In this document: piece by piece, positions 27,177-34,861 of the stretch
Layout: the number at the start of each line of letters is the position of its first letter
How positions within the stretch are numbered: the stretch's first letter is position 1
NCBI RefSeq assembly: GCF_007830235.1
Contig: NZ_VLKI01000017.1
Coordinates: forward strand, 1-64,000
Reading direction: 5' to 3'
Length of the DNA stretch: 64,000 nt
Source: Cytobacillus oceanisediminis
Lineage (GTDB): Bacteria; Bacillota; Bacilli; Bacillales; Cytobacillaceae
Notes under the pieces: model-generated
Databases searched by the model: none
What the model was told of the DNA's origin: nothing
What the model saw: only the letters and a program-made list of their open reading frames with translations
Program-made: the position numbers and the translations under genes

Positions 27177-27188
27177 CATTTAATCTTA

Positions 27189-28547
27189 TTATTGGCTGCC
27201 GTTCTTTTGCAAAACTTTTAACCCTGTACCCATATCGGATGCCAGCACATAATTGCGGTCTACAAATACGCCCCAAATGTTTGATCTGCTTGGAATATAA
27301 ACCCCAATTTCTTCTGGATTAGATGGATCAGTGATATCAACTGTTCTAACCCCGCCGGAATAATGGGATAAATAAAGGGTATTCCCCTGCACCTTTGGAT
27401 CATGGACAGTAGCCCCGCCTGGAATCGTTTCTGTAAAATCCGTTCTAAAGGTGCTTAATAGCTTCGGATTTGTTTTATCTTTAATGTCATAAATCATCGT
27501 ATAGCCATAAGCTGATTCAAAGCCCTCTCTAACCGGACCGAATACCTCCCTTGTCTCAACTAGTACAGTACCGCCTTTAGCTAAATCCATGGAATGCGCT
27601 GCACCTTGTACATCATTGGCAAAGTCCGTTCTGCCAAGATAGACCGGATTCTTGGCATCACTGATATCTAGCATAATGGTTCCTAAATCCCAATAAGAGA
27701 GGAAAGCTGTTTTTCCAGTTCCATCCGTTTTGACACTATGAGCAAATGCCGTTCGCTTAATCCCTTCTTCGTCAGTCCAATTATAGCCATCGTAGTTATC
27801 GTCACTGACTTCGGGAATATAGTCGCGTGGATTAAATTCATAAATGGTTTCCGGACTTGATGGTTTGGAAACGTCAACAATCGTAACATCCATTTTTTCG
27901 CCATGCGAGTAGTAGTCAGCATAGCAATTAGCAGTCAGAACATAAACATTATCTCCTTGTACCGTTAAATACAGCTCATGAGTACCTCTCGCACCTGAAG
28001 CATCTTCCCAGAATCCAAGCTTCTTCGGCTCACGAGGGTTGGTCACATCATATAAGACAAAACCGCCTTTCGAGTTAGGATTAAAACGGTCCAGCTTCTG
28101 GACACTGACAGCTGCTAAGTCCCCTTTGAAATGCTTAGTATTAACTGTTTTTACAATTACCTTCTCCTGCCAGGTACCTGGAATATCAGCAAATGCAGCT
28201 ACTTCTACAGGATTTGAAGGGTCCTTCATATCAAAAACACGAACTCCTCCTCCTCCTCCATTTGCTGAGTGTGTACCTAAATATGCATAACCTTTATGGG
28301 CATAAACATCACCCGTAGAGTTTTTTACACCTTCACGGATTTCCTTTAGCGGTACAGCAGCCACCTCCTGAAGGTTGCCAGTATTCTTGCTGCCTTCAAG
28401 CAAAGGAACTGCCAATTCCACACCAGCAAGGCTATCGCCTTTTTCAGCCCCTCCGCCTAGTTCATCATGGGCAAAAACCGAGGCTCCTCCTGCCGAAAAT
28501 ACCAATGCTCCTGCCAGTGCAGTATTCATTAAAATTTTCTTTTTCAA
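27189..28547 (-). CDS. Secreted LVIVD-repeat beta-propeller protein
   Basis: 452 residues with a signal peptide ending near 'SVFAHDE'. The mature part repeats a motif of the form 'GVRVFDMKDPSNPVEVAAF', 'GFVLYDVTNPREPKKLGFW', 'VTIVDVSKPSSPETIYEF', 'TIMLDISDAKNPVYLGRT', 'GVRTVDITDPSNPEEIGVY'. These are the LVIVD repeats, expected to build a beta-propeller outside the cell. Members are often annotated only as surface proteins; the role is unknown. It is a single-gene unit with a clear terminator. Confidence 0.85.
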   Translation of the reverse strand: MKKKILMNTALAGALVFSAGGASVFAHDELGGGAEKGDSLAGVELAVPLLEGSKNTGNLQEVAAVPLKEIREGVKNSTGDVYAHKGYAYLGTHSANGGGGGVRVFDMKDPSNPVEVAAFADIPGTWQEKVIVKTVNTKHFKGDLAAVSVQKLDRFNPNSKGGFVLYDVTNPREPKKLGFWEDASGARGTHELYLTVQGDNVYVLTANCYADYYSHGEKMDVTIVDVSKPSSPETIYEFNPRDYIPEVSDDNYDGYNWTDEEGIKRTAFAHSVKTDGTGKTAFLSYWDLGTIMLDISDAKNPVYLGRTDFANDVQGAAHSMDLAKGGTVLVETREVFGPVREGFESAYGYTMIYDIKDKTNPKLLSTFRTDFTETIPGGATVHDPKVQGNTLYLSHYSGGVRTVDITDPSNPEEIGVYIPSRSNIWGVFVDRNYVLASDMGTGLKVLQKNGSQ

Positions 28548-28814
28548 CTGTATTCCTCCCTTAATGGAATTTGATAACCACTTATGTAGTCATTCATGAT
28601 CTATTTCTAAGACATAAAAAGTTAAGTGTCCCGAAATAGTGTAGTTTTAATATTAATGAAAATTCAGAATTTTTAACATCCGCTAGATTTCCTAATGTTT
28701 CTACATAAATAGACAAGCTTGTTCCTTTCTTTTTCACTAGAAAAATTTAGGGAATATGAGATTTACACTACCTTGAAATGGTTTATCGTTATATCTTTTG
28801 ACCCTTATAAAAAT

Positions 28815-28841
28815 AAAAAGCACCTCCCGTAGGGAAGATGC
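28815..28841 (-). terminator. Terminator of a short basic ORF
   Basis: GCATCTTCCC TAC GGGAGGTGC on the minus strand, followed by TTTTTATTTTT, 11 nt after the stop of the ORF at 28852. Confidence 0.7.
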
Positions 28842-28851
28842 CATAATATAT

Positions 28852-28959
28852 TTATCTTCTGCTTTTCAGCTTTCTTTTTACCGCTGGAACTACATACCTT
28901 TTCACTAATGTTACGCCATTCTTTAATATAAAGGCTTTGATAATTCTTTTCACAACCAT
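28852..28959 (-). CDS. Candidate 35-residue, highly basic peptide
   Basis: A short frame: ATG at 28959, stop TAA at 28852-28854. A GAGGGA motif lies 6 nt upstream of the ATG and a terminator hairpin follows the stop, so the unit has the signs of a real gene. The peptide begins MVVKRIIKAFILKNG and ends KRKLKSRR. It has 12 Lys/Arg and no Asp/Glu, with alternating hydrophobic positions that could give an amphipathic helix. It has no signal peptide. It could be an antimicrobial-type or toxin-like peptide or an RNA/membrane-binding peptide; I do not recognise it. The surrounding 28560-28815 region holds no other gene. Confidence 0.5.
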   Translation of the reverse strand: MVVKRIIKAFILKNGVTLVKRYVVPAVKRKLKSRR

Positions 28960-29039
28960 CTCTTATCCCTCTCTTTCATTCGTACAGCAGTTTGTATCCT
29001 TTACCTTTCCCTTGCGTCGGCTAAACATTGCAAAAAAAT

Positions 29040-29059
29040 AGCCCTTGAATATAAGGGCT
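29040..29059 (-). terminator. Terminator of the nitrilase-GNAT operon
   Basis: AGCCCTT/AAGGGCT stem followed by ATTTTTTT on the minus strand, about 10 bp past the last stop of the operon. Confidence 0.8.
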
Positions 29060-29069
29060 TGTGATCCGA

Positions 29070-29742
29070 TTATAAAGGCAAAAGAACAATATTTTCTTTT
29101 CTTTCTAATTGCTCGATCATCGAATACCATTCCTGCGGTTTAGTTGAAAGTACGGAATAGTATTTAGTTAGGAATTTGATTACTAAATCCGAAGGGATTT
29201 CACATACATTTTCATCTGAAGGCATAAAGCAGAAATCAAGTCCTTTTACCGCTTCACCATCATTTTTCCATGATGGATGAACATATGGAAAATCAAGCTT
29301 TTTATAGCCCAGATGTGACAAAACTTCGCGGCGGACAAACGGATTCATTGGCTTTGCGCCGCCAAATTCATGATGATCCAGCTGATATGGATCGTAAATC
29401 TCCGCAAACATTCCAAATAGCTGTTTTCCATTCTGGTGGGCAAGCTTCTCTAAATCCCTTGAGCGGTTTTGTGCCAGAAAGCGGCCAAGGCTTAATCCCG
29501 GACGTCCAATAATAGTAAAATCTGTCATCGCAATATTCCAATCAGGGTAGTATCTGTACTCTGTTGCTCCAACTACTTCGCCCTGGTGCACAGCAACGAA
29601 TACACCGAATGCCTGGATCCTCCAGCGGCTCTTTCCATAATTCAAACTCAAGCACTTCTTCAGGAGGAAAGATTTCCTTCATTAGCTCATGCATCTTTAC
29701 AAAAAGAGGGTCTTCAATACTCGTAATTCTGATAAAATCCAT
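29070..29742 (-). pseudogene. GNAT-family acetyltransferase, frameshifted
   Basis: Two overlapping frames together give one protein. The first (from the ATG at 29742, GAGGAG upstream) encodes MDFIRITSIEDPLFVKMHEL... and runs to 'KEPLEDPGI', after which its sequence becomes nonsensical (RCIRCCAPGRS). The second frame takes over with 'AFGVFVAVHQGEVVGATEYRYYPDW' and continues to a normal end, 'VLLPL'. The junction lies near 29612-29625 and needs a skip of one base. The joined protein would be about 220 residues of acetyltransferase type. It is probably a recent inactivating indel or a sequencing error. The gene follows another GNAT gene with a 4-bp-scale overlap. Confidence 0.65.
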
Positions 29743-29762
29743 GGTTCTTTTCTCCTCTGCAC

Positions 29763-30431
29763 TCACTGCTTAAATGGATTTTTCCATTCCATTAAGACGC
29801 CGTAGTTAAGTGACTCCTTATCTTCTAAATAATTTTCCACAATGGCCATTGGCGTTCTGCCGCATCTTAACAAAAAAGTGATTACTGGATCTTTCTTCTC
29901 CCCGGCAATCAGCTTTTGCAAATATTCTTCGGCAGACATTACCTCCGCTGCTTTATGGTACCCCGGCATCCTGCCGCCTCCAAGAAGCCTATCCAGCCCA
30001 AGCTGAATGACAACCTGATACATAGCCTGCATCATTAGTTTGCCTAGTCCGAGCTTACGGAACTTCGGGCGTACGCTGATATCAACAATATATAAAGTAT
30101 TCCCTTCCGGATTGTGATTGCGGATATACCCATTATCGGTTATTTCCTCCCATGAATGGTTCGGATGCAAAGGATCAAAGTCAACAATCAGACCTGTCAA
30201 CGATCCAGCTAATTCACCATCCACATCAATACAAAGTGCACCTTCAGGGAATAGCTCAGTATGATTCGTCAATTGTTCCTTATTCCACCAAAGTTCAGAT
30301 GGAAAAGGCGGCGGAAAGCATTCAGACTGAATCCCAATCAACTCGTCAAAGTCCGCCTTTGTATAATTCCGAATTGTAACAGGCACCGGCTTTTCAGCAT
30401 CAAAAACATAGAAATCGCTTTTGTATGTCAT
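29763..30431 (-). CDS. GNAT-family N-acetyltransferase
   Basis: 222 residues. The acetyl-CoA site is seen in 'YIVDISVRPKFRKLGLGKLMMQAMYQ' (about 115-140), with the start strand 'TIRNYTKADFDELIGIQSECFPPPFPSELW'. The C-terminal part carries 'MPGYHKAAEVMSAEEYLQKLIAGEKKDPVITF'. As I recall, in B. subtilis YhcX such a domain is fused to a carbon-nitrogen hydrolase; here the two are separate, adjacent genes. It lies 3 bp from the nitrilase stop, in the same operon. Confidence 0.85.
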   Translation of the reverse strand: MTYKSDFYVFDAEKPVPVTIRNYTKADFDELIGIQSECFPPPFPSELWWNKEQLTNHTELFPEGALCIDVDGELAGSLTGLIVDFDPLHPNHSWEEITDNGYIRNHNPEGNTLYIVDISVRPKFRKLGLGKLMMQAMYQVVIQLGLDRLLGGGRMPGYHKAAEVMSAEEYLQKLIAGEKKDPVITFLLRCGRTPMAIVENYLEDKESLNYGVLMEWKNPFKQ

Positions 30432-30434
30432 TGC

Positions 30435-31310
30435 TTATCCTTCAATATTTTCTTTTTCCCAGTCTATATACAAATCAGTTCTGCGGTCACGCCAGGTCGT
30501 TACAGATCCGCGCTCACGCACCTCGTATAAAAGGCTTAAATCCAGGTCAGCTGTCACTATCATATCGTCATTCAGCTCACCTTCCACCATAATCCCTTTA
30601 GGCGGGAACGGGATATCATTTGGTGTAATGACTGCAGCCTGGCCGAAATTGGCGCGCATGAAGTCAACAGTAGGCAGGGATCCGATTGTACCTGTCAAAA
30701 CTACGTATACCTGGTTTTCAATAGCACGCGCGTGACTTGTATAACGGACTCGATGGAATCCATGCCGGTCATCCGTACAAGAAGGACAAAAAATAACGTC
30801 CGCCCCCTTTGCCTTAGCCATACGGACGATTTCTGGAAACTCAATGTCGTAGCAAGTCAGGACAGCAATTCTGCCTTTTTCCGTATCAAATACTTGAAGC
30901 CCTTCACCAGGAGACATATTCCATTCATGAACCTCTGTTGGCGTAATATGCAGTTTAGCCTGCTCTTCAATTCGTCCGTCCGGATAAAATAAATGGGCGA
31001 CATTATATAAGCGGCCCTCTCTATTAATCACGTGAGTGCCGCCGATGATATGCATATTTGTATCTTTAGCAAAATTGGAGAAAAGTGATCGGTATTGATC
31101 TGTAAAACCAGGCAATTCGTTAATTGTCAGGGTTGTTCCCTGCTCGCTGCCGATTGACAACAGCTGTGTTGTAAAAAATTCCGGAAACAAAACAAACTCC
31201 GCCCCGAACTCCTGGGCTGTTTTAATATAATGCTCACACTGTTTTGCAAAGTCTTCGAATGAACGAATGGTGTGCAGATGATACTGCACAGCGGAAACAC
31301 GAATTTTCAA
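30435..31310 (-). CDS. Carbon-nitrogen hydrolase (nitrilase superfamily)
   Basis: About 291 residues from the TTG at 31310, chosen for GAGGGGGAG upstream. The catalytic triad is visible: Glu in 'FVLFPEFFTTQL', Lys in 'KLHITPTEVHEW', Cys in 'IAVLTCYDIEFPE'. Family members hydrolyse amides or nitriles. The domain is like the C-terminal half of B. subtilis YhcX. It is the first gene of an operon with two GNAT acetyltransferases; an acylamide-salvage or amine-modification role is possible but unproven. Confidence 0.88.
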   Translation of the reverse strand: MKIRVSAVQYHLHTIRSFEDFAKQCEHYIKTAQEFGAEFVLFPEFFTTQLLSIGSEQGTTLTINELPGFTDQYRSLFSNFAKDTNMHIIGGTHVINREGRLYNVAHLFYPDGRIEEQAKLHITPTEVHEWNMSPGEGLQVFDTEKGRIAVLTCYDIEFPEIVRMAKAKGADVIFCPSCTDDRHGFHRVRYTSHARAIENQVYVVLTGTIGSLPTVDFMRANFGQAAVITPNDIPFPPKGIMVEGELNDDMIVTADLDLSLLYEVRERGSVTTWRDRRTDLYIDWEKENIEG

Positions 31311-31437
31311 TGTACTCCCCCTCATCAGCAAAATTTATAGATGAGTATCACTCTATCTTTAAAAGATTATCAATGATTTTTATTAATTTAACAATACCTT
31401 TTTTATAGTTGCTCGAAATTTTTTAATTCACAGTATT

Positions 31438-31779
31438 TTATTTTACAAACCAGACTTTTTGGATTTTATTATCCAAGATCTCATACATGGCTACTGCTTT
31501 TATAACCTGCCCGTTTGATCTTCCTGTAACATATTCATGGTCAATAACAATGTTGCCTTTTACCATTCTGGAAAGCAGCTCAGCATGCTGGTTTGGATTA
31601 TTTTTGAACAGCAGGCTGTATCTTTCTCTCAATTTATCTTTCCCTGAGTATACTACCTCGTCGCCCGGAAAATGCCTAACGACAACATCCTCACTGTATA
31701 CTTCTAAAAACTCCTCAATATTCTGCTGGTTATAGGCATCCAGCTGATGCTGTGCCAATAATGCTGCTTTTTCTTCCAT
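31438..31779 (-). CDS. SnoaL-like / NTF2-fold protein
   Basis: 113 residues from the ATG at 31779, better spaced from AAGGA than the upstream GTG. The cone-shaped NTF2-like fold is suggested by 'AYNQQNIEEFLEVYSEDVVVRHFPGDEVVYSGKDKLRERY' (N-terminal half) and the closing strands 'VIKAVAMYEILDNKIQKVWFVK'. Such proteins are isomerases, hydratases or binding proteins; nothing here defines the substrate. It is monocistronic. Confidence 0.75.
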   Translation of the reverse strand: MEEKAALLAQHQLDAYNQQNIEEFLEVYSEDVVVRHFPGDEVVYSGKDKLRERYSLLFKNNPNQHAELLSRMVKGNIVIDHEYVTGRSNGQVIKAVAMYEILDNKIQKVWFVK

Positions 31780-32101
31780 ATGGCTCACCGTCCTTCAGTA
31801 GATTAAATACTATTTTAAAGACTTGCTGTGAGATGGTCCAGTTTTAATAAGTGCAGCTTAACCATTATTAACTCAAAATATCTACCAGGTAATTTTCTTT
31901 AAAAAGGAATAAAATCTGAAATCTGCCACCCTGAGGAGCGAGTACTTTGCTTATTCTGAAGACAAGACATTGACACTTAGCCTTTTAGTATGTTTGTGTT
32001 ACCAACCTAATGTTTTTCTCCTTCTTACGAAAAGGGACACCCTTGCATTAAGCTTGCCTATGCAGCTGGCTTCACGGTGGCCCATTCCAGGCACACAGAA
32101 A

Positions 32102-32128
32102 AAAGCATTACTTGTAAAGCAATGCTTA
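32102..32128 (-). terminator. Terminator of the 32136 coiled-coil gene
   Basis: AGCATTGC...GTAATGCT stem with TTTTTT on the minus strand. The gap 31780-32102 otherwise shows A/T-rich sequence with no gene. Confidence 0.75.
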
Positions 32129-32135
32129 AGATAAG

Positions 32136-32636
32136 CTATTTTAATAGCTTGCTTAATCCAGATAGCAATTCGACACTTTTTTTAAGATCTTGGTTAGCAG
32201 CATTGATAACTTTGAGAAACAGATTTAGCAGGGAGGCATTTTGTTTCTTAAGTTCAGCAACCTCTTTTTGTGTTTTTTTGAGTTCAGCCTTTATTTCTTC
32301 TATTTCTATATTTAATAATACAAGAGCCTCATCTTCAATGCCATTGCGATCCTCAGATGCTTTTTTTGTTCCTGCTTCTGTTCCTTCTTTCATCGTTTCC
32401 TTTACAGCAGTTCCTTCACTTCTCTCAGGTTTTTTTCCGATTTCATTAACCATTGCCATTAAGGAATCATCTTTAATAAGTTTATTTGCCATTTTGAAAA
32501 TAGATCCGATATCGATATTTTTTTCGTCTTTGAGTAAGTTTGATGCCAGACTTTGGATAGCCTCTGCTTTTTCCTGTTTTATTTTATTTGTTGGTTTTTC
32601 AGATGAATTTTTTTGTTCCTGGTTATTTTTTTCCAC
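32136..32636 (-). CDS. Coiled-coil protein of unknown function
   Basis: 166 residues, rich in Lys and Glu. Residues ~15-60 are helical ('IQSLASNLLKDEKNIDIGSIFKMANKLIKDDSLMAMVNEIGKK'), followed by a low-complexity acidic/Ser/Thr/Lys stretch (~70-100). A heptad-patterned coiled coil then runs from about 105 to 150 ('IEIEEIKAELKKTQKEVAELKKQNASL'). No signal peptide. Not recognised; possibly a structural or spore-associated protein. Confidence 0.7.
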   Translation of the reverse strand: MEKNNQEQKNSSEKPTNKIKQEKAEAIQSLASNLLKDEKNIDIGSIFKMANKLIKDDSLMAMVNEIGKKPERSEGTAVKETMKEGTEAGTKKASEDRNGIEDEALVLLNIEIEEIKAELKKTQKEVAELKKQNASLLNLFLKVINAANQDLKKSVELLSGLSKLLK

Positions 32637-32742
32637 ATTCAGCCCGCCTTTTATAGTTTCTGCTAACTATTTTATGTTGTTTCGGCCTGATTGAAATGGA
32701 TAAACATCCAGTACAGTATGATTTGGAGGATTGCCTAATAGG

Positions 32743-32773
32743 AAAAAAACCTGGAAAAGTACCAGGGTTTTTC
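32743..32773 (-). terminator. Terminator of the small membrane-protein gene
   Basis: CCTGG...CCAGG stem with GTACTTTT loop and seven T on the minus strand, past the ORF at 32805. Confidence 0.7.
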
Positions 32774-32804
32774 CTATTAAGCATTATTCGAGTCATTTTT
32801 CTTT

Positions 32805-32948
32805 CTAAGCATCGCTTGGAGTGCCGCATTCCAAAAGCTCACAGATCGCATCCCTGATTGCACCTGCTGCTGAAGGTGCAAGAATGCTTGCCAAAAGCAA
32901 GATAACCACTAACAATAAAACTATCACAATCGTTAAAGGTTCTACCAT
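32805..32948 (-). CDS. Candidate small membrane protein, 47 residues
   Basis: ATG at 32948 preceded by AAAGGGGGG, stop at 32805. The peptide starts MVEPLTIVIVLLLVVILLLA, a clear single hydrophobic helix, followed by a short hydrophilic tail with two cysteines (Cys36 and Cys41). A terminator follows. The arrangement (ribosome binding site, one span, short tail, terminator) supports a real small gene. Function unknown. Confidence 0.65.
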   Translation of the reverse strand: MVEPLTIVIVLLLVVILLLASILAPSAAGAIRDAICELLECGTPSDA

Positions 32949-33129
32949 GTTGATATCCCCCCTTTTTAAGTTCAATTAATAAGGGTACCCTTACAAATTT
33001 ATGTTATGTTTAAAAATGGGACATGCATATGCGAACATCATTTACTATGAAAAAAAGGCGCTTGTTCACTGGACTTTTGCCCAGTTTTCGTGTTGAATAC
33101 TGCCTGCTATAGACCAATTTTTGAACTAA

Positions 33130-33221
33130 GAGAATAGAATAAAAGAATTGAGGAATAGATTTGAAAAAACCGGGAATGAAATTGAAGTTCTAGTGGTAAG
33201 AACTAGAACAATAGGGGAATA
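33130..33221. repeat. Degenerate 21-bp phased array D
   Basis: GAAT-type units (on the minus strand, ATTC) recur at 33132, 33153, 33174, a degraded 33195, and 33217, i.e. steps of 21, 21, 21 and 22 bp. Read on the minus strand the units resemble TATTC-N-C-AATT-TTCAAA. Located 3' of nagP, in a 380-bp gap with no gene seen. Confidence 0.45.
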
Positions 33222-33281
33222 GACTGCCAAAAAAACTTTTTAACTATTAAATGGTGATACATAAGAGATTAGGCACTAAAC

Positions 33282-33325
33282 AAAAAACTGGCTTCCAAAG
33301 GCATTTACCTAAAGAGCCAGCTTCC
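33282..33325 (-). terminator. Terminator of nagP
   Basis: GCTGGCTC...AGCCAGT stem with six T on the minus strand, just after the nagP stop. Confidence 0.65.
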
Positions 33326-33329
33326 TTTT

Positions 33330-34706
33330 TTATTTCTTTTTCAATTCATTGGATAGGAACTCCACGTCAGTTCCCACGATTATTTGAAGATCTGTTTTAC
33401 TTAGTTTTATTACACCTTTCGAGCCAAGCTGTTTTAACCGTGCTTCATTTACCAGCGACATATCTTTAACTTTTAATCGCAGGCGGGTTACGCAGTTATC
33501 AATTTCAACCAGATTTTCTTTTCCCCCCAAAGCAGCGAGGTATCCATTGGCCGCTTCCGTGTAGTTCCCTTTGACAGTGAAATTCTCTTCAAATTCACCT
33601 TCAACCTCACCTTCACGTCCTGGCGTTTTCAAGTCTAATTTTTTGATCAGGAAATAGAATATAACAAAATATAAAAGCGCATAGATAAGGCCTATTCCTG
33701 CCAGCAGTACTGGTTTCTGTGCAATTCCGAAGTTCAGGAAATAATCAATCGCTCCTGCAGAAAAACCAAAGCCGTGATGGATGTCCAGAACATAGGCGAT
33801 GGACATTGCCAAGCCTGTAAGTATCGCATGAATGAAATATAATACAGGAGATAAGAACATAAATAAGAATTCAATCGGCTCTGTAATACCTGTCAAGAAG
33901 GATGTAAAAGCAAGACCGGCAAGCGCCCCGGCCATTGCCTTTCTTCGCTCCTTTTTAGCTGCGGCAATCATCGCAAACGATGCTCCAGGCAATCCGAACA
34001 TCATGATTGGGAAGAATCCAGCCATGAAAATTCCGGCGGATGGATCTTTTGCGAGGAAACGCCATAGATCACCTTTAATGACATCACCAGCTGCATTTGT
34101 ATATTCGCCAAACTCAAACCATACGAGTGTATTTAAAATATGATGAAGGCCAATCGGAATTAATAGACGGTTCAAGAATCCAAAGACACCTACACCCGCA
34201 GCACCGGCCCCAATAATCCAATCACCGACACTGTTGATGCCTGCCTGGACCGGAGGCCATACATAGCCGAACAGGAACGCAATAACCAGCATAACAAGTG
34301 ATGTTACAATAGGGACAAACCGCTTTCCTCCGAAGAACCCCAGCCAATCCGGCAGTTTAATATCATGATATTTATTGTATAATAGCCCTGCAATAATACC
34401 GGAAATGATACCGCCAAATACGCCCATATTAATCGTTTCATTTATGGCAGCGGCACCTTCCGTTAAAACAAAATAGCCAACCGCTCCGGCAAGCGCTGCT
34501 GCTCCATTGCTATCCTTCGAGAAACCAATTGCAATACCAATTGCAAACAACAGGGCCAAATGACCAAAAACTGCATTACCAGCTGCAGAGATAAATGGAA
34601 TCCCCAAAAGGTCATCCTGCCCCAACCTCAGCAAAAGCGCAGCCGCCGGCATAATCGCAATCGGAAGCATCAAAGACTTACCAATCTTCTGCAAAAACCC
34701 CAACAT
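33330..34706 (-). CDS. nagP: PTS transporter, N-acetylglucosamine-type IICB (NagP-like)
   Basis: 458 residues from the ATG at 34706 (AAAGAGG upstream); the longer frame adds a non-homologous leader. The membrane IIC domain is at ~1-370 ('GLHHILNTLVWFEFGEYTNAAGDV', 'GITEPIEFLFMFLSP'). A C-terminal IIB domain at ~385-458 carries the phosphorylatable cysteine in 'NCVTRLRLKV'. The order IIC-IIB and the absence of a IIA match NagP, not MurP, which has IIB first. It imports and phosphorylates GlcNAc. The next gene upstream on this strand is NamZ, so GlcNAc released outside the cell is the likely substrate. A terminator (34815-34842) separates the two. Confidence 0.85.
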   Translation of the reverse strand: MLGFLQKIGKSLMLPIAIMPAAALLLRLGQDDLLGIPFISAAGNAVFGHLALLFAIGIAIGFSKDSNGAAALAGAVGYFVLTEGAAAINETINMGVFGGIISGIIAGLLYNKYHDIKLPDWLGFFGGKRFVPIVTSLVMLVIAFLFGYVWPPVQAGINSVGDWIIGAGAAGVGVFGFLNRLLIPIGLHHILNTLVWFEFGEYTNAAGDVIKGDLWRFLAKDPSAGIFMAGFFPIMMFGLPGASFAMIAAAKKERRKAMAGALAGLAFTSFLTGITEPIEFLFMFLSPVLYFIHAILTGLAMSIAYVLDIHHGFGFSAGAIDYFLNFGIAQKPVLLAGIGLIYALLYFVIFYFLIKKLDLKTPGREGEVEGEFEENFTVKGNYTEAANGYLAALGGKENLVEIDNCVTRLRLKVKDMSLVNEARLKQLGSKGVIKLSKTDLQIIVGTDVEFLSNELKKK

Positions 34707-34814
34707 CCCAAACACCTCTTTCTTTCTCGATTTAATAATAATTATGAACAGGCTTTCCTTTTTAGTACCAGGCACAACCTGAATTTTGTCGAAAAATTTT
34801 AGTAAAGGGTAAAA

Positions 34815-34842
34815 GAACTTGGGGGCGATTGCCACCAAGTTC
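34815..34842. terminator. Bidirectional-type terminator between namZ and nagP
   Basis: GAACTTGGGGGC/GCCACCAAGTTC stem with one mismatch and GATT loop; T-rich on both sides. Confidence 0.75.
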
Positions 34843-34861
34843 TTTTTTTTGGATTGCTAGT

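Noticed and set aside
27064-27276. Minus-strand ORF with a hydrophobic stretch after the LVIVD gene
   Set aside because: It overlaps the LVIVD 3' end and its terminator and has no ribosome binding site, so a small membrane protein is not supported.
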